NCBI GenBank assembly: GCA_032716605.1
Contig: CM064509.1
Coordinates: 44,557,120 to 44,621,119, forward strand
DNA: 64,000 nucleotides
Source: Paralithodes platypus
Taxonomy: Eukaryota; Arthropoda; Malacostraca; Decapoda; Lithodidae
Reading direction: 5' to 3'
Position 1 is the first letter of the stretch. Every line of letters starts with the position of its first letter. Under the pieces are notes generated by a model. The model was not told the DNA's origin and did no database searches. It saw nothing but the letters and a program-made list of their open reading frames with translations. The position numbers and the translations under genes are program-made. Of the stretch, positions 9,953-21,179 are shown piece by piece.

Positions 9953-10510
9953 AGGCAGTGTTGCCAGTTGTATCGCTACATATTACCGCTAGATGTAGAG
10001 CTATTTACTTAAATTTAGAAGCCATTTTTTCATATCTAGAGAGATTTACTAGGGATAATTTTAAAAATTCAGACATTCTAGTCATATTACATTGTAAAAT
10101 TTGCAAAACAAACAAACCAAAACTCTTTAGAAATTGCAGCATTATTCTAACATTGTTTGACTATGTAGCAACATGCTAGCGACTTTTGAGAAAGGATCTA
10201 GCGGTATTTTGTGGAGACATACTGGGAGGGTGGGAGGGAGGTGGTGGTTGCAGTGTTGCCAGTTGTAAAGCTACATATTACCGCTAAATGTAGAGCTATT
10301 TACTTCAATCTAGCAGCCATTTCTTTTATATCTAGAGACATTTACTAGGGATAATTTGAAAATTTCAGACATTCTAGTCATACTACATTGTAAAATTTGC
10401 AAAACAAACAAACCAAAACTCTTTAGAAATTGCAGCATTATCCTAACATTATTTGGCTATGTAGCAACATGCTAGTGACTTTTGAGAAAGGATCTAGCGG
10501 TATTTCGTGG
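9953..10510 (+). repeat. Tandem duplication of about 260-bp segment
   Basis: The segment 9955-10215, starting CAGTGTTGCCAGTTGTA and ending TCTAGCGGTATTTTGTGG, is repeated at 10249-10510 with scattered differences. A short open frame in the first copy is not kept in the second. CAGTGTTGCCA resembles hAT-type ends, but I could not find the matching inverted end. Confidence 0.7.
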
Positions 10511-11370
10511 TAACACTTTAGGAGGGTTAAAATACGAGTCACACGGGCAATTGCCAAAACTTTAAAGGTCCATATCATTGCTATTAAACTAAGCATTTGG
10601 CAAAGGGAGGAATTGTTAAAAACCTTAGCCAATACTCTGTTATTCACCAAAAATAAATTTGAATTATCATTATTATTTGGTAGGGTAGGTATGTATAGGT
10701 AGGTTGGCTAAATAATTGCTGGAATTCGTAGGGACTCGAACTGTTTTGAGAGAGTTAAATAAAACAAAAATTATAGATCTGAATAATAAAGAGATTATGT
10801 TATTAAGCAAAACTGGGGGATGCGTGGAAGCCTATAGACTGTAGACGGTAAACTTTGTGTGGGTAGCAAATTCGGTTTTAAAGTAATTTAAAAATAGACA
10901 GTTTTCAATGCTGCGGCCAAACTATTCCACCCATTTATATTTTTTTGGTATCAAAACGTTCGGAATCGCGAGCCTCACCCAACTACGCAAGCATGGCTTT
11001 GATCATCGGCGTAGTTTTTAAGATGTGGAATTTTAAGTGGAATTCGAGTTTTTTTCAAGATTGCCGGAAAAAAACCCACGTGCAAAAGCAAAACCTTCTC
11101 TATAAAATTTGCGGAGCATTAGTAGGGGAGTGCGTATGCCAAAGCCCAGTCGTTTCCTGTGAGTGGGAGAGACGGTATTTAGGCGTCAAGTTATTCGGGA
11201 AATCGGCTGCCACGGACCTGTTTGGCTGCCATGCCGGATGTTTAGCATATCAAAAGTTGCCCAATACAAAAACGCACCTCTTGTGAAAGTTTGATCCCGA
11301 TCCAAAAAGCGGTTCTGGAGTTATTGCGTCGAAACCGGTGCGTAAGAAGAATTTGGATGAAATCCAAGGT
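10511..11370. other. No recognisable gene
   Basis: A 113-residue plus-strand frame lies at 10945-11286, but I recognise no family, and it lacks support from repetition or motifs. The rest shows nothing that I can assign. Confidence 0.4.
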
Positions 11371-11858
11371 TTAACCCTTCTTTAGCGGCCTATGCGGTTT
11401 ATTTATATGTACCGCCCAGCGGGGTGTTTTTAGCCAAAATAGGGCTGTTTACGTGATCATTTTCATGCCTAAATAAGACCCAGAACGTAAAACAAGTATC
11501 TATCCCAGAAAGGGCATAAACAGAGCTTTCGAATGACACCATAACGATCCTTGTATGATGGATAGTTTTCTTGCAATAACCGTGCAACGCGAGTGCAAAA
11601 AGCATGTAATTCGGTACTTTCCCCATATAATTCAGTATGTAGCGAGTGAGAGAGGGAGGAGGGAGCTGAGATTCGTGTCAGTAGGATCGCCGCGGTGGTC
11701 TGGACCAGTCATACGCTCGCTAGTCTCCTGCCACCACTTGTCTCTCTCTCTCAGCAACATTACGTGCTGAAATTGCCACTCGACCTATGTCGAGCGCCGC
11801 CACATAGTCCAGCTTTATTAAAAACGACTTATGTGGTGAGCCGCTTTTTAAGGGTTAA
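11371..11858 (-). mobile_element. 488-bp TTAA MITE, copy 2
   Basis: This copy is inverted relative to copy 1 and has identical length. Its ends are TTAACCCTTCTTTAGCGGC and, on the other strand, TTAACCCTTAAAAAGCGGC, the best-matched inverted ends of the four copies. Confidence 0.85.
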
Positions 11859-11905
11859 TGATTACAATAGGGGTTCCCCGTAGGGGACGAACCCCTAATA
11901 ATAAT

Positions 11906-12414
11906 TGTTATACAAGGTTTTTTACTGGAACTTAATATTATTGGACAATGGTAGGTTCTTACTTGACTGGAGAAGTTAAAGCCAAACTACACATGCACAA
12001 AAGTCGTAAAGGGTAAATATAATACTGAATACACACATGAATTTCCTTTTAATAAACACTTAATGCACAACACAAATAATACACCTTACACTGATACATA
12101 GAATAATCACAATATTATTATGCCTAGCACGAACGAGGATCCACGACGACCTATAGAATTAACTTAGCACTCCTATTCTATCACTTACGTAGATTTTGGA
12201 GATACACTTAGTTTGCTCTGGCGATGGAAGTAATATAACTCCTTCCACACTCCATATTTTAACACTGAGTAGATCTGGAGATACGGGCACTGGTGGCTGA
12301 AGTGTTAATAGCTAAGTCCTTTCTCTTGGTCCCGTCGAGCCGCTTAGGTGGTCCTGCCATGTGGTATATGGGGTAGGAATACAGATGGACCAGTTGGTTT
12401 TGGGTCTTAACCCC
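11906..12414 (-). repeat. gypsy-1 3' LTR, first part
   Basis: The segment begins TGTTATACAAGG and matches 22123-22607. It breaks at TTAA (12415), where a MITE was inserted; the LTR resumes at 15218. Confidence 0.8.
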
Positions 12415-12867
12415 TTAAGGACGGGCATGTTTGTTGACATGACCGTGCTGCTGGGTGGGTATATTTACCGAAAACGAGCTGCACTCCATGCTCTTTTTCA
12501 TGCATAAACAAGAGCCAGACCGTAAAACAATTATATATCTGTGAAAGGGCGATAATAGAGCTTTCCAATGACACCTAAATCATCCTTGTATGACCACGCG
12601 TTATCCTGTAGCAATCACGCAACCAAAGGTGAAAAACCCTAAAATAAGGTAATTTCCTAAATTTTGTCCTTGTCTCGAAAGGCCAGGTGTTTGTAGGGAG
12701 GCGGCGGTGGTCCCAGACGTGGCCCAGTGGTGGTGCCGAGCGGTCAGAGCTCGCCTTTCATCTTCCCCACGTGCGGACTCTCTCTCAGAGCCCCTAATGT
12801 GCTCAGAATGCCGCCCGTCATATGACGGGTACCGGAGGATAGTCCATTAATCTCTCGCCTGTCATAT
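12415..12867 (+). mobile_element. TTAA MITE of a related family, cut by CR1
   Basis: It begins TTAACCCCTTAAGGACGGG. Its interior matches the 488-bp MITE in blocks (GTAAAACAA, GAAAGGGC, AGAGCTTTC..ATGACACC, ATCCTTGTATGA), so it is a diverged relative. The far TTAA is at 15217-15220, directly before the resumed LTR; the CR1-A copy 2 insertion appears to have replaced or obscured its right end. Confidence 0.6.
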
Positions 12868-15216
12868 ACAAAGGAGGAGTACAAAGGAAATCAAGCAACA
12901 ACAGATCCAGTGACCCTTCTAGGTTGCTTGTCCTCCAAAACACTGAGGATCAAGTGTCCAAACAGTGGTTTAGAGTGGGTAAGGGAACATTGGAAAGGGA
13001 ATTACTGCCCTGGAACTAATGTCCGTGGCAGGATTAGGAAGTTAGTAGGGGACAGATGGGTTAGTAACTGAGGGGGGGATAAAATAAAGTTATTCATTTA
13101 CAAACGCAGTCAGTCGCGGGTTTGATGCGAGATATTTGTCTAGGCGGAGTTTAAATGAATCAACGGTGATGCAGTCTATAACGTTTCGGGGAAGCCCATT
13201 CCACAAGTTGACAACTCGATTGAAGAAGAAATTCTTAGATTCGTGCGAGTTAAAAGATTTACCAATAATTTTGCAACCGTTTCCCCGCGTGTAATTAGAT
13301 TGGTCGATAGTGAAGTACTTACTACAGTTCATATTGTCGATGCCTTTGATGATTTTGAACACTTGAATTAAGTCGCCTCTTAATCTGCGCTGGGTTAAAG
13401 GAAATAGATTTAATTCTCTAAGACGCTCTTCGTATGGTTTGTTCTTTAGGATAGGTATCATTTTGGTAACCCTACGTTGAACTCGTTCTAGCTTGTTTAT
13501 ATCTTTTTGGTAATAAGGGCACCAGGATTGAACGCAGTATTCCAGAAGAGGGCGGACTAAGGAATTGTAAAAGGTTATGATAACTTCTTTGGATTTATGC
13601 TCAAATAACCTGCCTATAAAGCCAATTATTTTGTTTGCCTTCTTAACAACTTCTGAACATTGTTGACTCGGTTTTAGGTTACTCGATATTGTTACTCCCA
13701 GATCGGTTTCTCTGTTTACATTCTTAAGCTGAGTGCCATTCATCGAATAGTTTGCTTTCTCATTTAGGTATCCGATATGTAGTACTTTACATTTATCCGC
13801 ATTGAAACTCATTTGCCAAATTTGGGCCCAACATGACAATTTATCTAGATTGTGTTGCATATCGTCAACTTGTTCTTTTGAGAGTACGCTATTTGCAATT
13901 TTTGTATCGTCAGCAAATTTTGAGATTGTACAGGTGAGACCCTCATCTATGTCGTTGATGTAAATTAGAAAGAGAATTGGTCCTAGTACCGATCCCTGGG
14001 GTACCCCGCTACTTACATTGGTCCATTTTGATGCCTTACCGTTTATGACTACTCTTTGCTTTCTGTCGCTGAGCCAATTTTCTATCCATTTCAACACACC
14101 GTCTTGTATTCCATGCGCTTTTAGTTTTAGCAGTAAACGTTTGTGGGGAACTTTGTCAAAGGCCTTTTGAAAATCAAGGTATATAATATCTACAGCTTTA
14201 CTCTCATCGTAGAGGTTGAGGATATCGTGGAAGAAGTCTAAGAGGTTTGTTAAACAGGAACGTTTTTTACGAAAGCCGTGTTGAGTATCTTTAAGTATGT
14301 TATTTTCCTCTAAGTGATTTACGAGTCTGTCTCGTATGACCGTTTCTAGCATTTTACATACAACTGAGGTTAAGCTAATTGGACGATAGTTACTGGATAG
14401 GGATTTGCTGCCTTTTTTGAATATCGGTGTTACGTTGGCTAGCTTCCACTGATCGGGCATAGTTCCAGACTGCAAGGATTTATTGAATAGTAATGTCAGT
14501 GGTTTGGAGAGCTCATCCTTAGCTTCCTTTAGAACTCTAGGCGAGATTGTATCAGGTCCAGGCGTTTTATTTACCTTGAGTTTATCTAAACAATTCAATA
14601 CTTCTCTCTCTGTAACGGTGATATTGCTTAAAACATCTGAATTATCAATCTGAATCGGCGATGGTGTAGGGATATCACTGAGGTCTTCTGTTGTAAAAAC
14701 TGATGCAAAGAAGGTATTGAGGGCATTACTCATTTGTTCTTCGTCTTTGGTGTATTCTCCATTTTCATCGACTAACGGTCCAACAGTTGAAGTAACTACT
14801 TTTTTCTTTCTGATATAACTATAGAATTCTTTCGGGTTTGTTTTACTTTGATTCGCAATATGTAACTCTAAGGTCTTTTTACTTTGCTTAATTAACTTTT
14901 TGGCTTTGCGTCGTAGCTCTACAAATTTCAGCCGTTCTTCGTCATTTTGTGAGGATTTTAATCTATCATTAGCAAATTTTTTAGCAAGCAGGCAGTTTGA
15001 AACATCTTTATTCCACCATTTGGGCTTATTATTATGGCCTGGACGCCGAGTTTTCGATGGTATGCAGTCTTGCACTGCTTTTAGGTAAGTGGCTTCGAAT
15101 AACTTCCAAGATGTATTTATGTCGTTATTGTGAATTAAAAAGCTCCAGTCAGTTTCTTTAAACATAGCTCTAAGTTTATGGAAGTTTGCTTTTAGACGGT
15201 CACTGCGGCTTGAGTG
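12868..15216 (-). mobile_element. CR1-type LINE (CR1-A copy 2)
   Basis: It is the longer of two nearly identical copies (see 1318-3319), with the same 3' UTR and the same repeated 3' tip. It reaches about 350 codons' worth less than a full CR1: the endonuclease domain is not present, so it is 5'-truncated at about 15216, where gypsy-1 LTR sequence resumes. Confidence 0.85.
13090..15165 (-). CDS. CR1 reverse transcriptase, open frame of 691 residues
   Basis: The frame covers the linker between endonuclease and RT (KPKWWNKDVSNCLLAKKFAND near residue 50) and the whole RT with blocks NYRPISLTSV (about 260), QHGFRKKRSC (about 294), YLDFQKAFDKVPH (about 329), GVPQGSVLGP (about 387) and KFADDTKIA (about 416), then the thumb and C-terminal tail. 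The frame stays open upstream of the first ATG to the 5' truncation (SDRLKANFHKL is readable). It has no stop or frameshift, implying a recent insertion. Without the APE endonuclease it cannot move on its own. Confidence 0.9.
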   Translation of the reverse strand: MFKETDWSFLIHNNDINTSWKLFEATYLKAVQDCIPSKTRRPGHNNKPKWWNKDVSNCLLAKKFANDRLKSSQNDEERLKFVELRRKAKKLIKQSKKTLELHIANQSKTNPKEFYSYIRKKKVVTSTVGPLVDENGEYTKDEEQMSNALNTFFASVFTTEDLSDIPTPSPIQIDNSDVLSNITVTEREVLNCLDKLKVNKTPGPDTISPRVLKEAKDELSKPLTLLFNKSLQSGTMPDQWKLANVTPIFKKGSKSLSSNYRPISLTSVVCKMLETVIRDRLVNHLEENNILKDTQHGFRKKRSCLTNLLDFFHDILNLYDESKAVDIIYLDFQKAFDKVPHKRLLLKLKAHGIQDGVLKWIENWLSDRKQRVVINGKASKWTNVSSGVPQGSVLGPILFLIYINDIDEGLTCTISKFADDTKIANSVLSKEQVDDMQHNLDKLSCWAQIWQMSFNADKCKVLHIGYLNEKANYSMNGTQLKNVNRETDLGVTISSNLKPSQQCSEVVKKANKIIGFIGRLFEHKSKEVIITFYNSLVRPLLEYCVQSWCPYYQKDINKLERVQRRVTKMIPILKNKPYEERLRELNLFPLTQRRLRGDLIQVFKIIKGIDNMNCSKYFTIDQSNYTRGNGCKIIGKSFNSHESKNFFFNRVVNLWNGLPRNVIDCITVDSFKLRLDKYLASNPRLTAFVNE

Positions 15217-15217
15217 T

Positions 15218-16098
15218 TAAATAGTAGTTCCTTATGTCATGACACAGGGTGCATACCATCGGATGAACGCGAGCATAAACTTAGACATGTCTTAAATTGT
15301 TGTTGCTCGACTATCCTGACCGTTATACTAGTCGGTGATGAGGTTCTGTTTCGGTACTCTTGATGTAGAGTCTTTAATACAAAGTCGCTCGTGTCATGAC
15401 AAAGTAACTAGGTATCGGGCTAACGTGAGGAATAAGTAAGATCATGATCGTACTAGCTCTCTCAAACTGCCTTTGACCATTGTAAGTGTGTTCAAAGAAC
15501 CCAGGGGTCGGTTATTAATCCTTTCTACAACATATATCCTCAACCATGGTTCTGGCCATATGCAGTATGGACTTTATGTGCAGACTGCCGTTACTTATAC
15601 GGTATCTCGCAAAGCCCGAACTATGAAAAATGTCTTGCCATGGCAAAGACTTCCTTAAGAGTTTTGGAGAGTACTGAATTGATCCTGAAAATATGTTTGT
15701 GGCTTGCCCTCGGTGCTACTTTCAGTGTCAAAACTTGCAGCCTAAAATTTTCAATTCAATTCAATTTTCAATTCAAAATATTTAATTTCATGAACATTTA
15801 GCTTACAAAATAAGCAATAGATATAAACAAATAAATGCAGTTCATGATAAAGAGGGCTGGATACCTGCTGGTATATATCCAAATGTTATTCCTACACCAT
15901 GGTGTGGAAGTACAAAAGTTCACTAGGCTGGTATTTGAAGGTCAGAAGGTCATATGTGTGGGGGGAGGGGGCAGATTAGGAGGTTGAGGTAGCCCCCTTA
16001 GAAATTCCCACGCTGGTGGTGGGAAACCTGCACGGAAGAGCGGCGCATCTGGAGGGGGGAGATTTGGGGTTTCTCTCTTTTATCGTGGTCTTTCTTTC
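15218..16098 (-). repeat. gypsy-1 3' LTR, second part
   Basis: It matches 22611-23541 in blocks. Compared with the other LTR it carries a small insertion (15752-15885) and lacks about 195 bases present at 23190-23360. The inner LTR boundary is approximate. Confidence 0.7.
15752..15885. mobile_element. Small insertion in gypsy-1 LTR
   Basis: About 134 bases absent from the 5' LTR, starting with repeated CAATTCAATT motifs and ending GGTATATATCC. It may be a short SINE or MITE; nothing identifies it further. Confidence 0.4.
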
Positions 16099-16479
16099 GA
16101 GTATTTTAGTTCGATGTTGGAGGTGGTAGACAATGCTCCGTGGCTCCTGCTGGAAATAAAAGATGTTTCCGTGTCGGGTGAAGGTACTGAGGGTGTTAAG
16201 GTATTCCCACCAGTTCAGCGATCTTTCGTCGGCAGGTTTGCATGGGTCTGTAAATATTGACAAGATATGCCACAAATAATATAAGCCGTCTGTGCCTCAT
16301 CAATGAAGCGGATGTTGTGGAATTTGTGTTGGTCTCTTCACTCCATTTTACTCTCGCAATGTAGGGCTTGGTAGAGTTCATGTTGGTAATGATGTGGTGA
16401 GGTCGACTGGGAGAATGTGTTGCTTGGGCTGTGGTGACCTGGGTGGTGACCTCTGGGGTTTTATTAACTCTTGCGGACG

Positions 16480-17706
16480 TTAAATGTCAGGGTAATGTGA
16501 GTGTGAAGAAAAAGGTGGAATGGGGGTGGTGTTTGTGTTAGTTGCGCATGATATACTCAGTGTTGTGTGGGGTTGTGATGGTTGTGGTGTGTGTGATTTA
16601 TGTGGATTGTGAGGTTGAGTTATGTTTCTAGCAGGGTGGATGGATATAGAAGAGAAACGGGATGGGGATTGGGAAAGACGACCTGATCTTGTATAAAAGT
16701 TTGGCCGGGGTGGTGGTGTAGGACTAGTTTCTGAGGAAGATGAAGAAGTGGTTGAGGGGGTGGGGTTTGGTCGAGGGTTGGGGGTGGTAGGGGCAGTGGT
16801 AGAGTGGGGTTGTAAAGTCAAGGGTTGAGAGATGGAGGATTTTGGGGTGGGGGTTGTTGAGGGGGAGGCGATGGTAGAGGGGTAAGGTCGGAGGGTGGGG
16901 GGGGCTAGGCGGCAAGGGGGATTTGTTGGGCTGGTGTTGGAATGGGTTGGGGTTGTCGTGAGGTTGAAGGTTGATGGTGAGACAAGTTCTGGGGCTGACG
17001 TTGGATGGGAGGTTTGGGGTCGTTAGGTTGCAGAGGTTGAGGTAGGGTAGGGTGTGAGATTGAGGTGGGGTGATGGTGGAATGGGAATGGGGTTGAGGAT
17101 GTGGTAAATGAGGTGCTTGAGGTGCGGGTGATAAGGTTTGATTTTAGGGGGGGAGGGGGATGAAGGTCTTTGATGTTTGGGTTATGATGGTGAGGAAGTT
17201 GATGGGGGTGGGCGGTTGTGATATGGGGTTGTGGGTTTGCATTTATAAGGGGGGGTTGACGGGTGTGGGGATTTGGCAAGAGGTAGGGGGCGGCAAGGGC
17301 AAACAATATAATTGGGACGGGTTGGAGGAATGGGTGCAGGTATGGAGCAAGGCGGGGAGGGGTGTTAGGTGTGGGAAGGAGGGGTAGAAAGAGGTGGTGA
17401 GGGGGGAGGAGGGGGTGCGGGAGAGCGTGGTGGCGGCGTTTGTTTATGTTTAGGCGGGGTGGCTGGCTGTCTGGCAACTTGGTTGGCATTTGTTGGAATG
17501 TGGGTGGTGGCGGGGGTAGGAGTGTTGGTCTGTTGGTACTCACCAATATCCAAAGGACGGTAAATCCTCACGAATCGATTATGGTATGCCGTAGTCGCTC
17601 CGTGATAATTTACGATAATTTGATAAGGATTTGGAACTCCCAACACTTTGTATGGCCCTATGTAGCGTGGTCTAAATTTGTTGAGGATGGGTAATTTCGC
17701 AACCAT
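16480..17706 (-). pseudogene. gypsy-1 Pol C-terminal tail, Pro/Thr/His-rich low complexity
   Basis: After the integrase core the minus strand encodes FRPRYIGPYKVLGVPNPYQI and HNRFVRIYRPL (the GPY/F-like integrase C-terminal module), then a very long Pro/Thr/Ser/His/Gln-rich tail over three shifting frames (17365-17706, 16905-17546, 16480-16821). Near its end is YTRSGRLSQSPSRF, which resembles the basic TRSGR..PP.R motif found at the end of many LTR-element Pol proteins. The plus strand is correspondingly almost pure G and T for about 1 kb. Frame changes in such repetitive sequence could be real or assembly artefacts. Confidence 0.6.
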
Positions 17707-17802
17707 TACGCTGTCTCCTATTGCGTAAGGGTTTTGAGAGGGCGTGGTGTCGCGGTTGATATCCTGGCAAACCTGTGCAGTGTGAAGTGTGTTGCGCAGG
17801 TA

Positions 17803-18660
17803 TTATAGGGGGTCAATTGTGATGTTTAAAGTGGTCTTATGTGCGAGGTGATGGAAGGGTAGAGGCGCGACTCCATATAGACGTTTGTGTGGGGTATTCC
17901 AGTCTTCCCGAGAGCATGAGTTGATACCCCAATGAATCATTGTTACCTGGGAGGGCCAGTCTTGTGTCTGCAGGGCAATTAGGCGAGTGCGAAGTTGGTT
18001 GTTTATCGTTTTGTGGCTTCTTTCGCATATGGCGTTGCCTCGAGGCCAGTAGGGTGAGGAATGGGCGATTTTTAGGCCGCATATTTTTGTCAGTTTCTCC
18101 CATACTTGGCCGGAGAATTCTGGGGCATTGTCGGACAACAGGGTGACAGGTAAACCAAAGTTAGCAAAAACATCAGTGGCTAGGATTTCTGTGACAGTTA
18201 GGGTGTTGTGGTCTTTGATGGGGCAAGCTATGAGGAAACAAGAGTAGATATCTACAAAAGTTACTATAAATATTTTGCCGTTTCTTGCTGGGAATGAGCC
18301 CATTTCATCTAGCGATAATGTTTGCCAGGGTTCGTTAGCTGTGAAGTTTCCCTGCGGTGCCTGGAGTATTTCCTCGGTCTTTGCCCATGGCGCAGGGTTT
18401 GCAGGATTCTGTGACTCGTTTGGCGATCGTAGATGGGCTTGCTGTCCAGTACACCTTTTGGAATACTTGGAGCATCTTCTTTTGGCCTAAATGGATGCCG
18501 TTTCCCTCGTGGATGATAACAAGCAGGTCTTGGGCAGTGTGGGGGTCGACTGCAATATGGCCGGACTCTGTGTAGAGTTGATTGCCTACCCGTGTACAGT
18601 TGATCACCTACCCAGTGAAGGTTGTAGAAGATGTCCTTGGGTATCCATTTAGGTTTGAGT
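17803..18660 (-). pseudogene. gypsy-1 integrase
   Basis: The zinc-binding N-terminal part (frame 18335-18607) shows HEGNGIHLG and CKPCAMGK, the HHCC pattern. The catalytic core (frame 17803-18303) shows the three acidic residues of the DDE triad in context: TFVDIYSCFL, LLSDNAPEFSG and NAICERSHKTIN. Integrase joins the cDNA to chromosomal DNA. The two parts lie in different frames and are separated by a stop region, so the gene is broken. Confidence 0.8.
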
Positions 18661-18676
18661 TTTCTTAGCCAAGCTT

Positions 18677-19430
18677 TTAGTAATGGGGTGTCCTCGTCTT
18701 GAGATTGTTTTTGTTGGTTGTTAGGGTCGCTAGGGCTGCGAGGGCTTGTGTGTTTAGGTGAGGAACGGGGAGGGGAGAGAGGGCGTCTGCGTTGGTATGC
18801 AGTTTTCCTGGTCGGTAGTAAATCTCAAAATCGAATTCTTCTAATGTCTCTCGCCATCGAACTAGTAAGGCACAGTTAGCTTCGGAGCGCCGTAGCCATT
18901 GCAGGGATTGGTGGTCGGTGATGACATCCACTTTGGTGCCCAGGAGGAATGACCTGAAGTGGTTGATAGCCCAGATGACTCCTAAGCACTCCCGTTTTGT
19001 GGCCGCGTAGTTTCGCTGTGCGTTGTTGAGGGTGAAACTGGCACATGCAATTATGTGCTTGCGACCATCTTGCACTTGGGCGAGGACGGCACCTATAGCG
19101 TATAGAAAGACGTCTGTATATAAACGAAAAGGTTGTCGGTAGTCAGGAAATGCGACGGTCGGTGAGTTAACTAGATGTTTGTTTAGTGTGTTGAATGCAT
19201 TATCTCGGTCTGGGGTTATGCAAGGTTATGTCCTTCCTGGTCAGTTCGTGGACTGGCCTAGCAATTTCGGCAAAATTCTTTACACATCTCCTATAATATA
19301 TGGCTAGGCCTACGAATGACCTGACGCCTTTTACAGTGGTGGGGGGGCTCTTGGGCTCCAATTGCAGATAGTTTCCGAGGCTCGGGGAAGATGCCCTCGG
19401 CAGAGATGATGTGTCCAAGGAAGTCTACTG
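18677..19430 (-). pseudogene. gypsy-1 RNase H
   Basis: The frame 18677-19075 reads NYAATKRECLGVIWAINHFR, VDVITDHQSLQWL and YYRPGKLHTNADALSPLP, which is the standard RNase H and connection region of Ty3/gypsy Pol. A further stretch (19200-19418) carries VRSFVGLAIYYRRCVKNFAEIARP, the thumb/connection motif. Frames differ, so this part is also broken. Confidence 0.8.
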
Positions 19431-19439
19431 TAGTCCTGG

Positions 19440-20123
19440 CTAGTTCGCATTTGGAGGGTTTGAGTTTTAGGCCTGCCTCTCGGATGCGTTGAAGGATCTG
19501 ACGAAGTCGCTGTAGGTGTTCTGTTCAAGTTTTTTTGTCCACGATTACGTCGTCCAGGTATGCTAAACAGGTTTCCCACGTTAGTCCCTTCAATACCTAC
19601 TCCATGAGGCAAGAGAAGGTGGAAGGGCCGTTGCATAATCCGAACGGGAGAACGTTGAACTCGTAGAGGTGACCTCCGCTGGTAGAAAATGCGTTTTTTT
19701 GTTGATGTTCTAGTTTTATTGGTACTTGCCAGTATCCGGCATGTAGGTCGAGTGTGGTAAACAATTTAGAGCCATGTAGAGAATCTAAAGAGTCGTTTAT
19801 CATGGGAAGGAGTGTGGCGTCTTTGATGGTGGCGTCGTTCAGTTGTTGGTAATCGACGCAGAATCTAGTTAACCCGTCTTTCTTTTTGACGAGCACCACA
19901 GGAGAGGGCCAGGGGCTGACAGAATGGGTGGCAATGCCGTCATCCAACATCTCTTGAACTTGACGATCCTCCTCCTCTCTTTGCAATGTTTTTTTTCTCG
20001 ACGAGATGGCTGTCGAAAAGGTGGTCTGGTGGTGTGGATGAGATGTTCTTCCATGTTAGTTTGACCTATCTCGGTGGATGATTGGGCAAATACGTTTAAG
20101 AAATCGTGGAGCAGCTGGTTCAT
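19440..20123 (-). pseudogene. gypsy-1 reverse transcriptase
   Basis: The frame 19597-19986 contains SPWPSPVVLVKKKDG, RFCVDYQQLND, the first catalytic block FTTLDLHAGYWQ, and YEFNVLPFGLCNGPSTF. The catalytic AYLDDVI (YLDD box) is read in another frame at 19543-19563, so a frameshift lies between 19563 and 19600. The upstream part (19869-20123) is in a third frame. All key residues are visible, but the chain is broken. Confidence 0.85.
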
Positions 20124-20646
20124 TTATTGTTGTTGGACGGTCGTTAGAGTTTTGGAATGGGAGGAAGGATAAGTGGTACGCTATTGTTGGTTTGTTTTGG
20201 CAGGATGTCATCAAACGTTTCGAGGTCTCCATTGATGAGGCCTTTAGGCAAGGTGAGGGGGTCTTCTGAGATGTTGGCTATTAATGTGGCGTTGATGGTA
20301 GGGTAGAGAAATGCAGGTTGGATGCGACAATGGTCTGAATGAGTAGCATCTATTTGAGGGGTAAATATCATGGGCTGATTTTGTACCGGTCATAATGGTA
20401 CCCATTGTTGGTGATGTGGGGGTATGGAGATGCATTGAGTTAATACAGCTGGGCTCACCATGGTGGGGGGTGGGGTTTCTGAAGTTCGTGGAGAGGTGTC
20501 AGTATGGGGCGTGGCTGGAGTTGATTGGGAGGCGTTGAGGTGTGGACTGGTTTGTTGTTGTTGGTTGTCGGAGATCAGTTGTCGGCTGGACTTGGTATTG
20601 TGTTGTTTTTTTATTGCCTTATTTCTCCCGATGGTTTTTGGTGGAG

Positions 20647-20990
20647 TTAATGGCGGATTGAGGTTGTTTTTTCTTTTAAATTTGGAGTAGCTGCCTTTCC
20701 ACAATCCAACTGTGCTTGAAGGAGTTGGAGTACGTCGAGTCCCATGTAGCCGTCGTACTTGTTACACTTTGAGTAGAAAACTACGAACGGATGTCGGCAG
20801 GAGGCTTCTGGATGGGGCGTAATGATGTGCATGGACTGTGTCTCACCTCGAATTATGAGGGGTGTGTCCCCGGCACTTGTGAGGTTTGTCGTGGCGGCAT
20901 TTAGTGATCCTAGCTTCCGGTGGTGCTTCTGATAAAAGGAATTAAAGAGGTACAATCTGGCTGCACCGGTGTCTATTAGTAAGGTGGTAG
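20647..20990 (-). pseudogene. gypsy-1 aspartic protease
   Basis: Just upstream of the first ATG in the frame 20647-20955 the minus strand reads LLIDTGAARLYLFN, with the DTGA active site of retropepsins, and later YDGYMGLDVLQLLQAQ, matching the conserved GxDxL motif. It would process Gag-Pol. It lies between Gag and RT as expected. Confidence 0.7.
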
Positions 20991-21179
20991 ATAGGTGGGG
21001 GGTTGGTCATGACAGACTCCCTCGTCGAAGCCATAACGGGCGGGGGAAGTGTTAAATATCCTGTAGGGGATCTTCTGTCTCCTCCAGGATTTCTTCCTCC
21101 TCTTCAGCGGTGTGGATTGGGGCGATGTCTTCTGGGGAATATTGCTCCTCTTGGTTTTCTTCCTTAAGTTCCCGAGACT

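Noticed and set aside
10945..11286. Host gene of 113 codons
   Set aside because: No family recognised, no splice or promoter context that I can support, and no repeated copy for comparison.
11555..11770. A 71-codon frame and an opposite-strand frame of 62-75 codons, open in all four 488-bp MITE copies
   Set aside because: Both strands are equally open and the copies are nearly identical everywhere, so openness reflects recency, not coding selection. No domain is recognisable.
16905..17546. Independent proline-rich gene
   Set aside because: It continues gypsy-1 Pol, shifts frame within low-complexity sequence, and ends in a Pol-tail motif.
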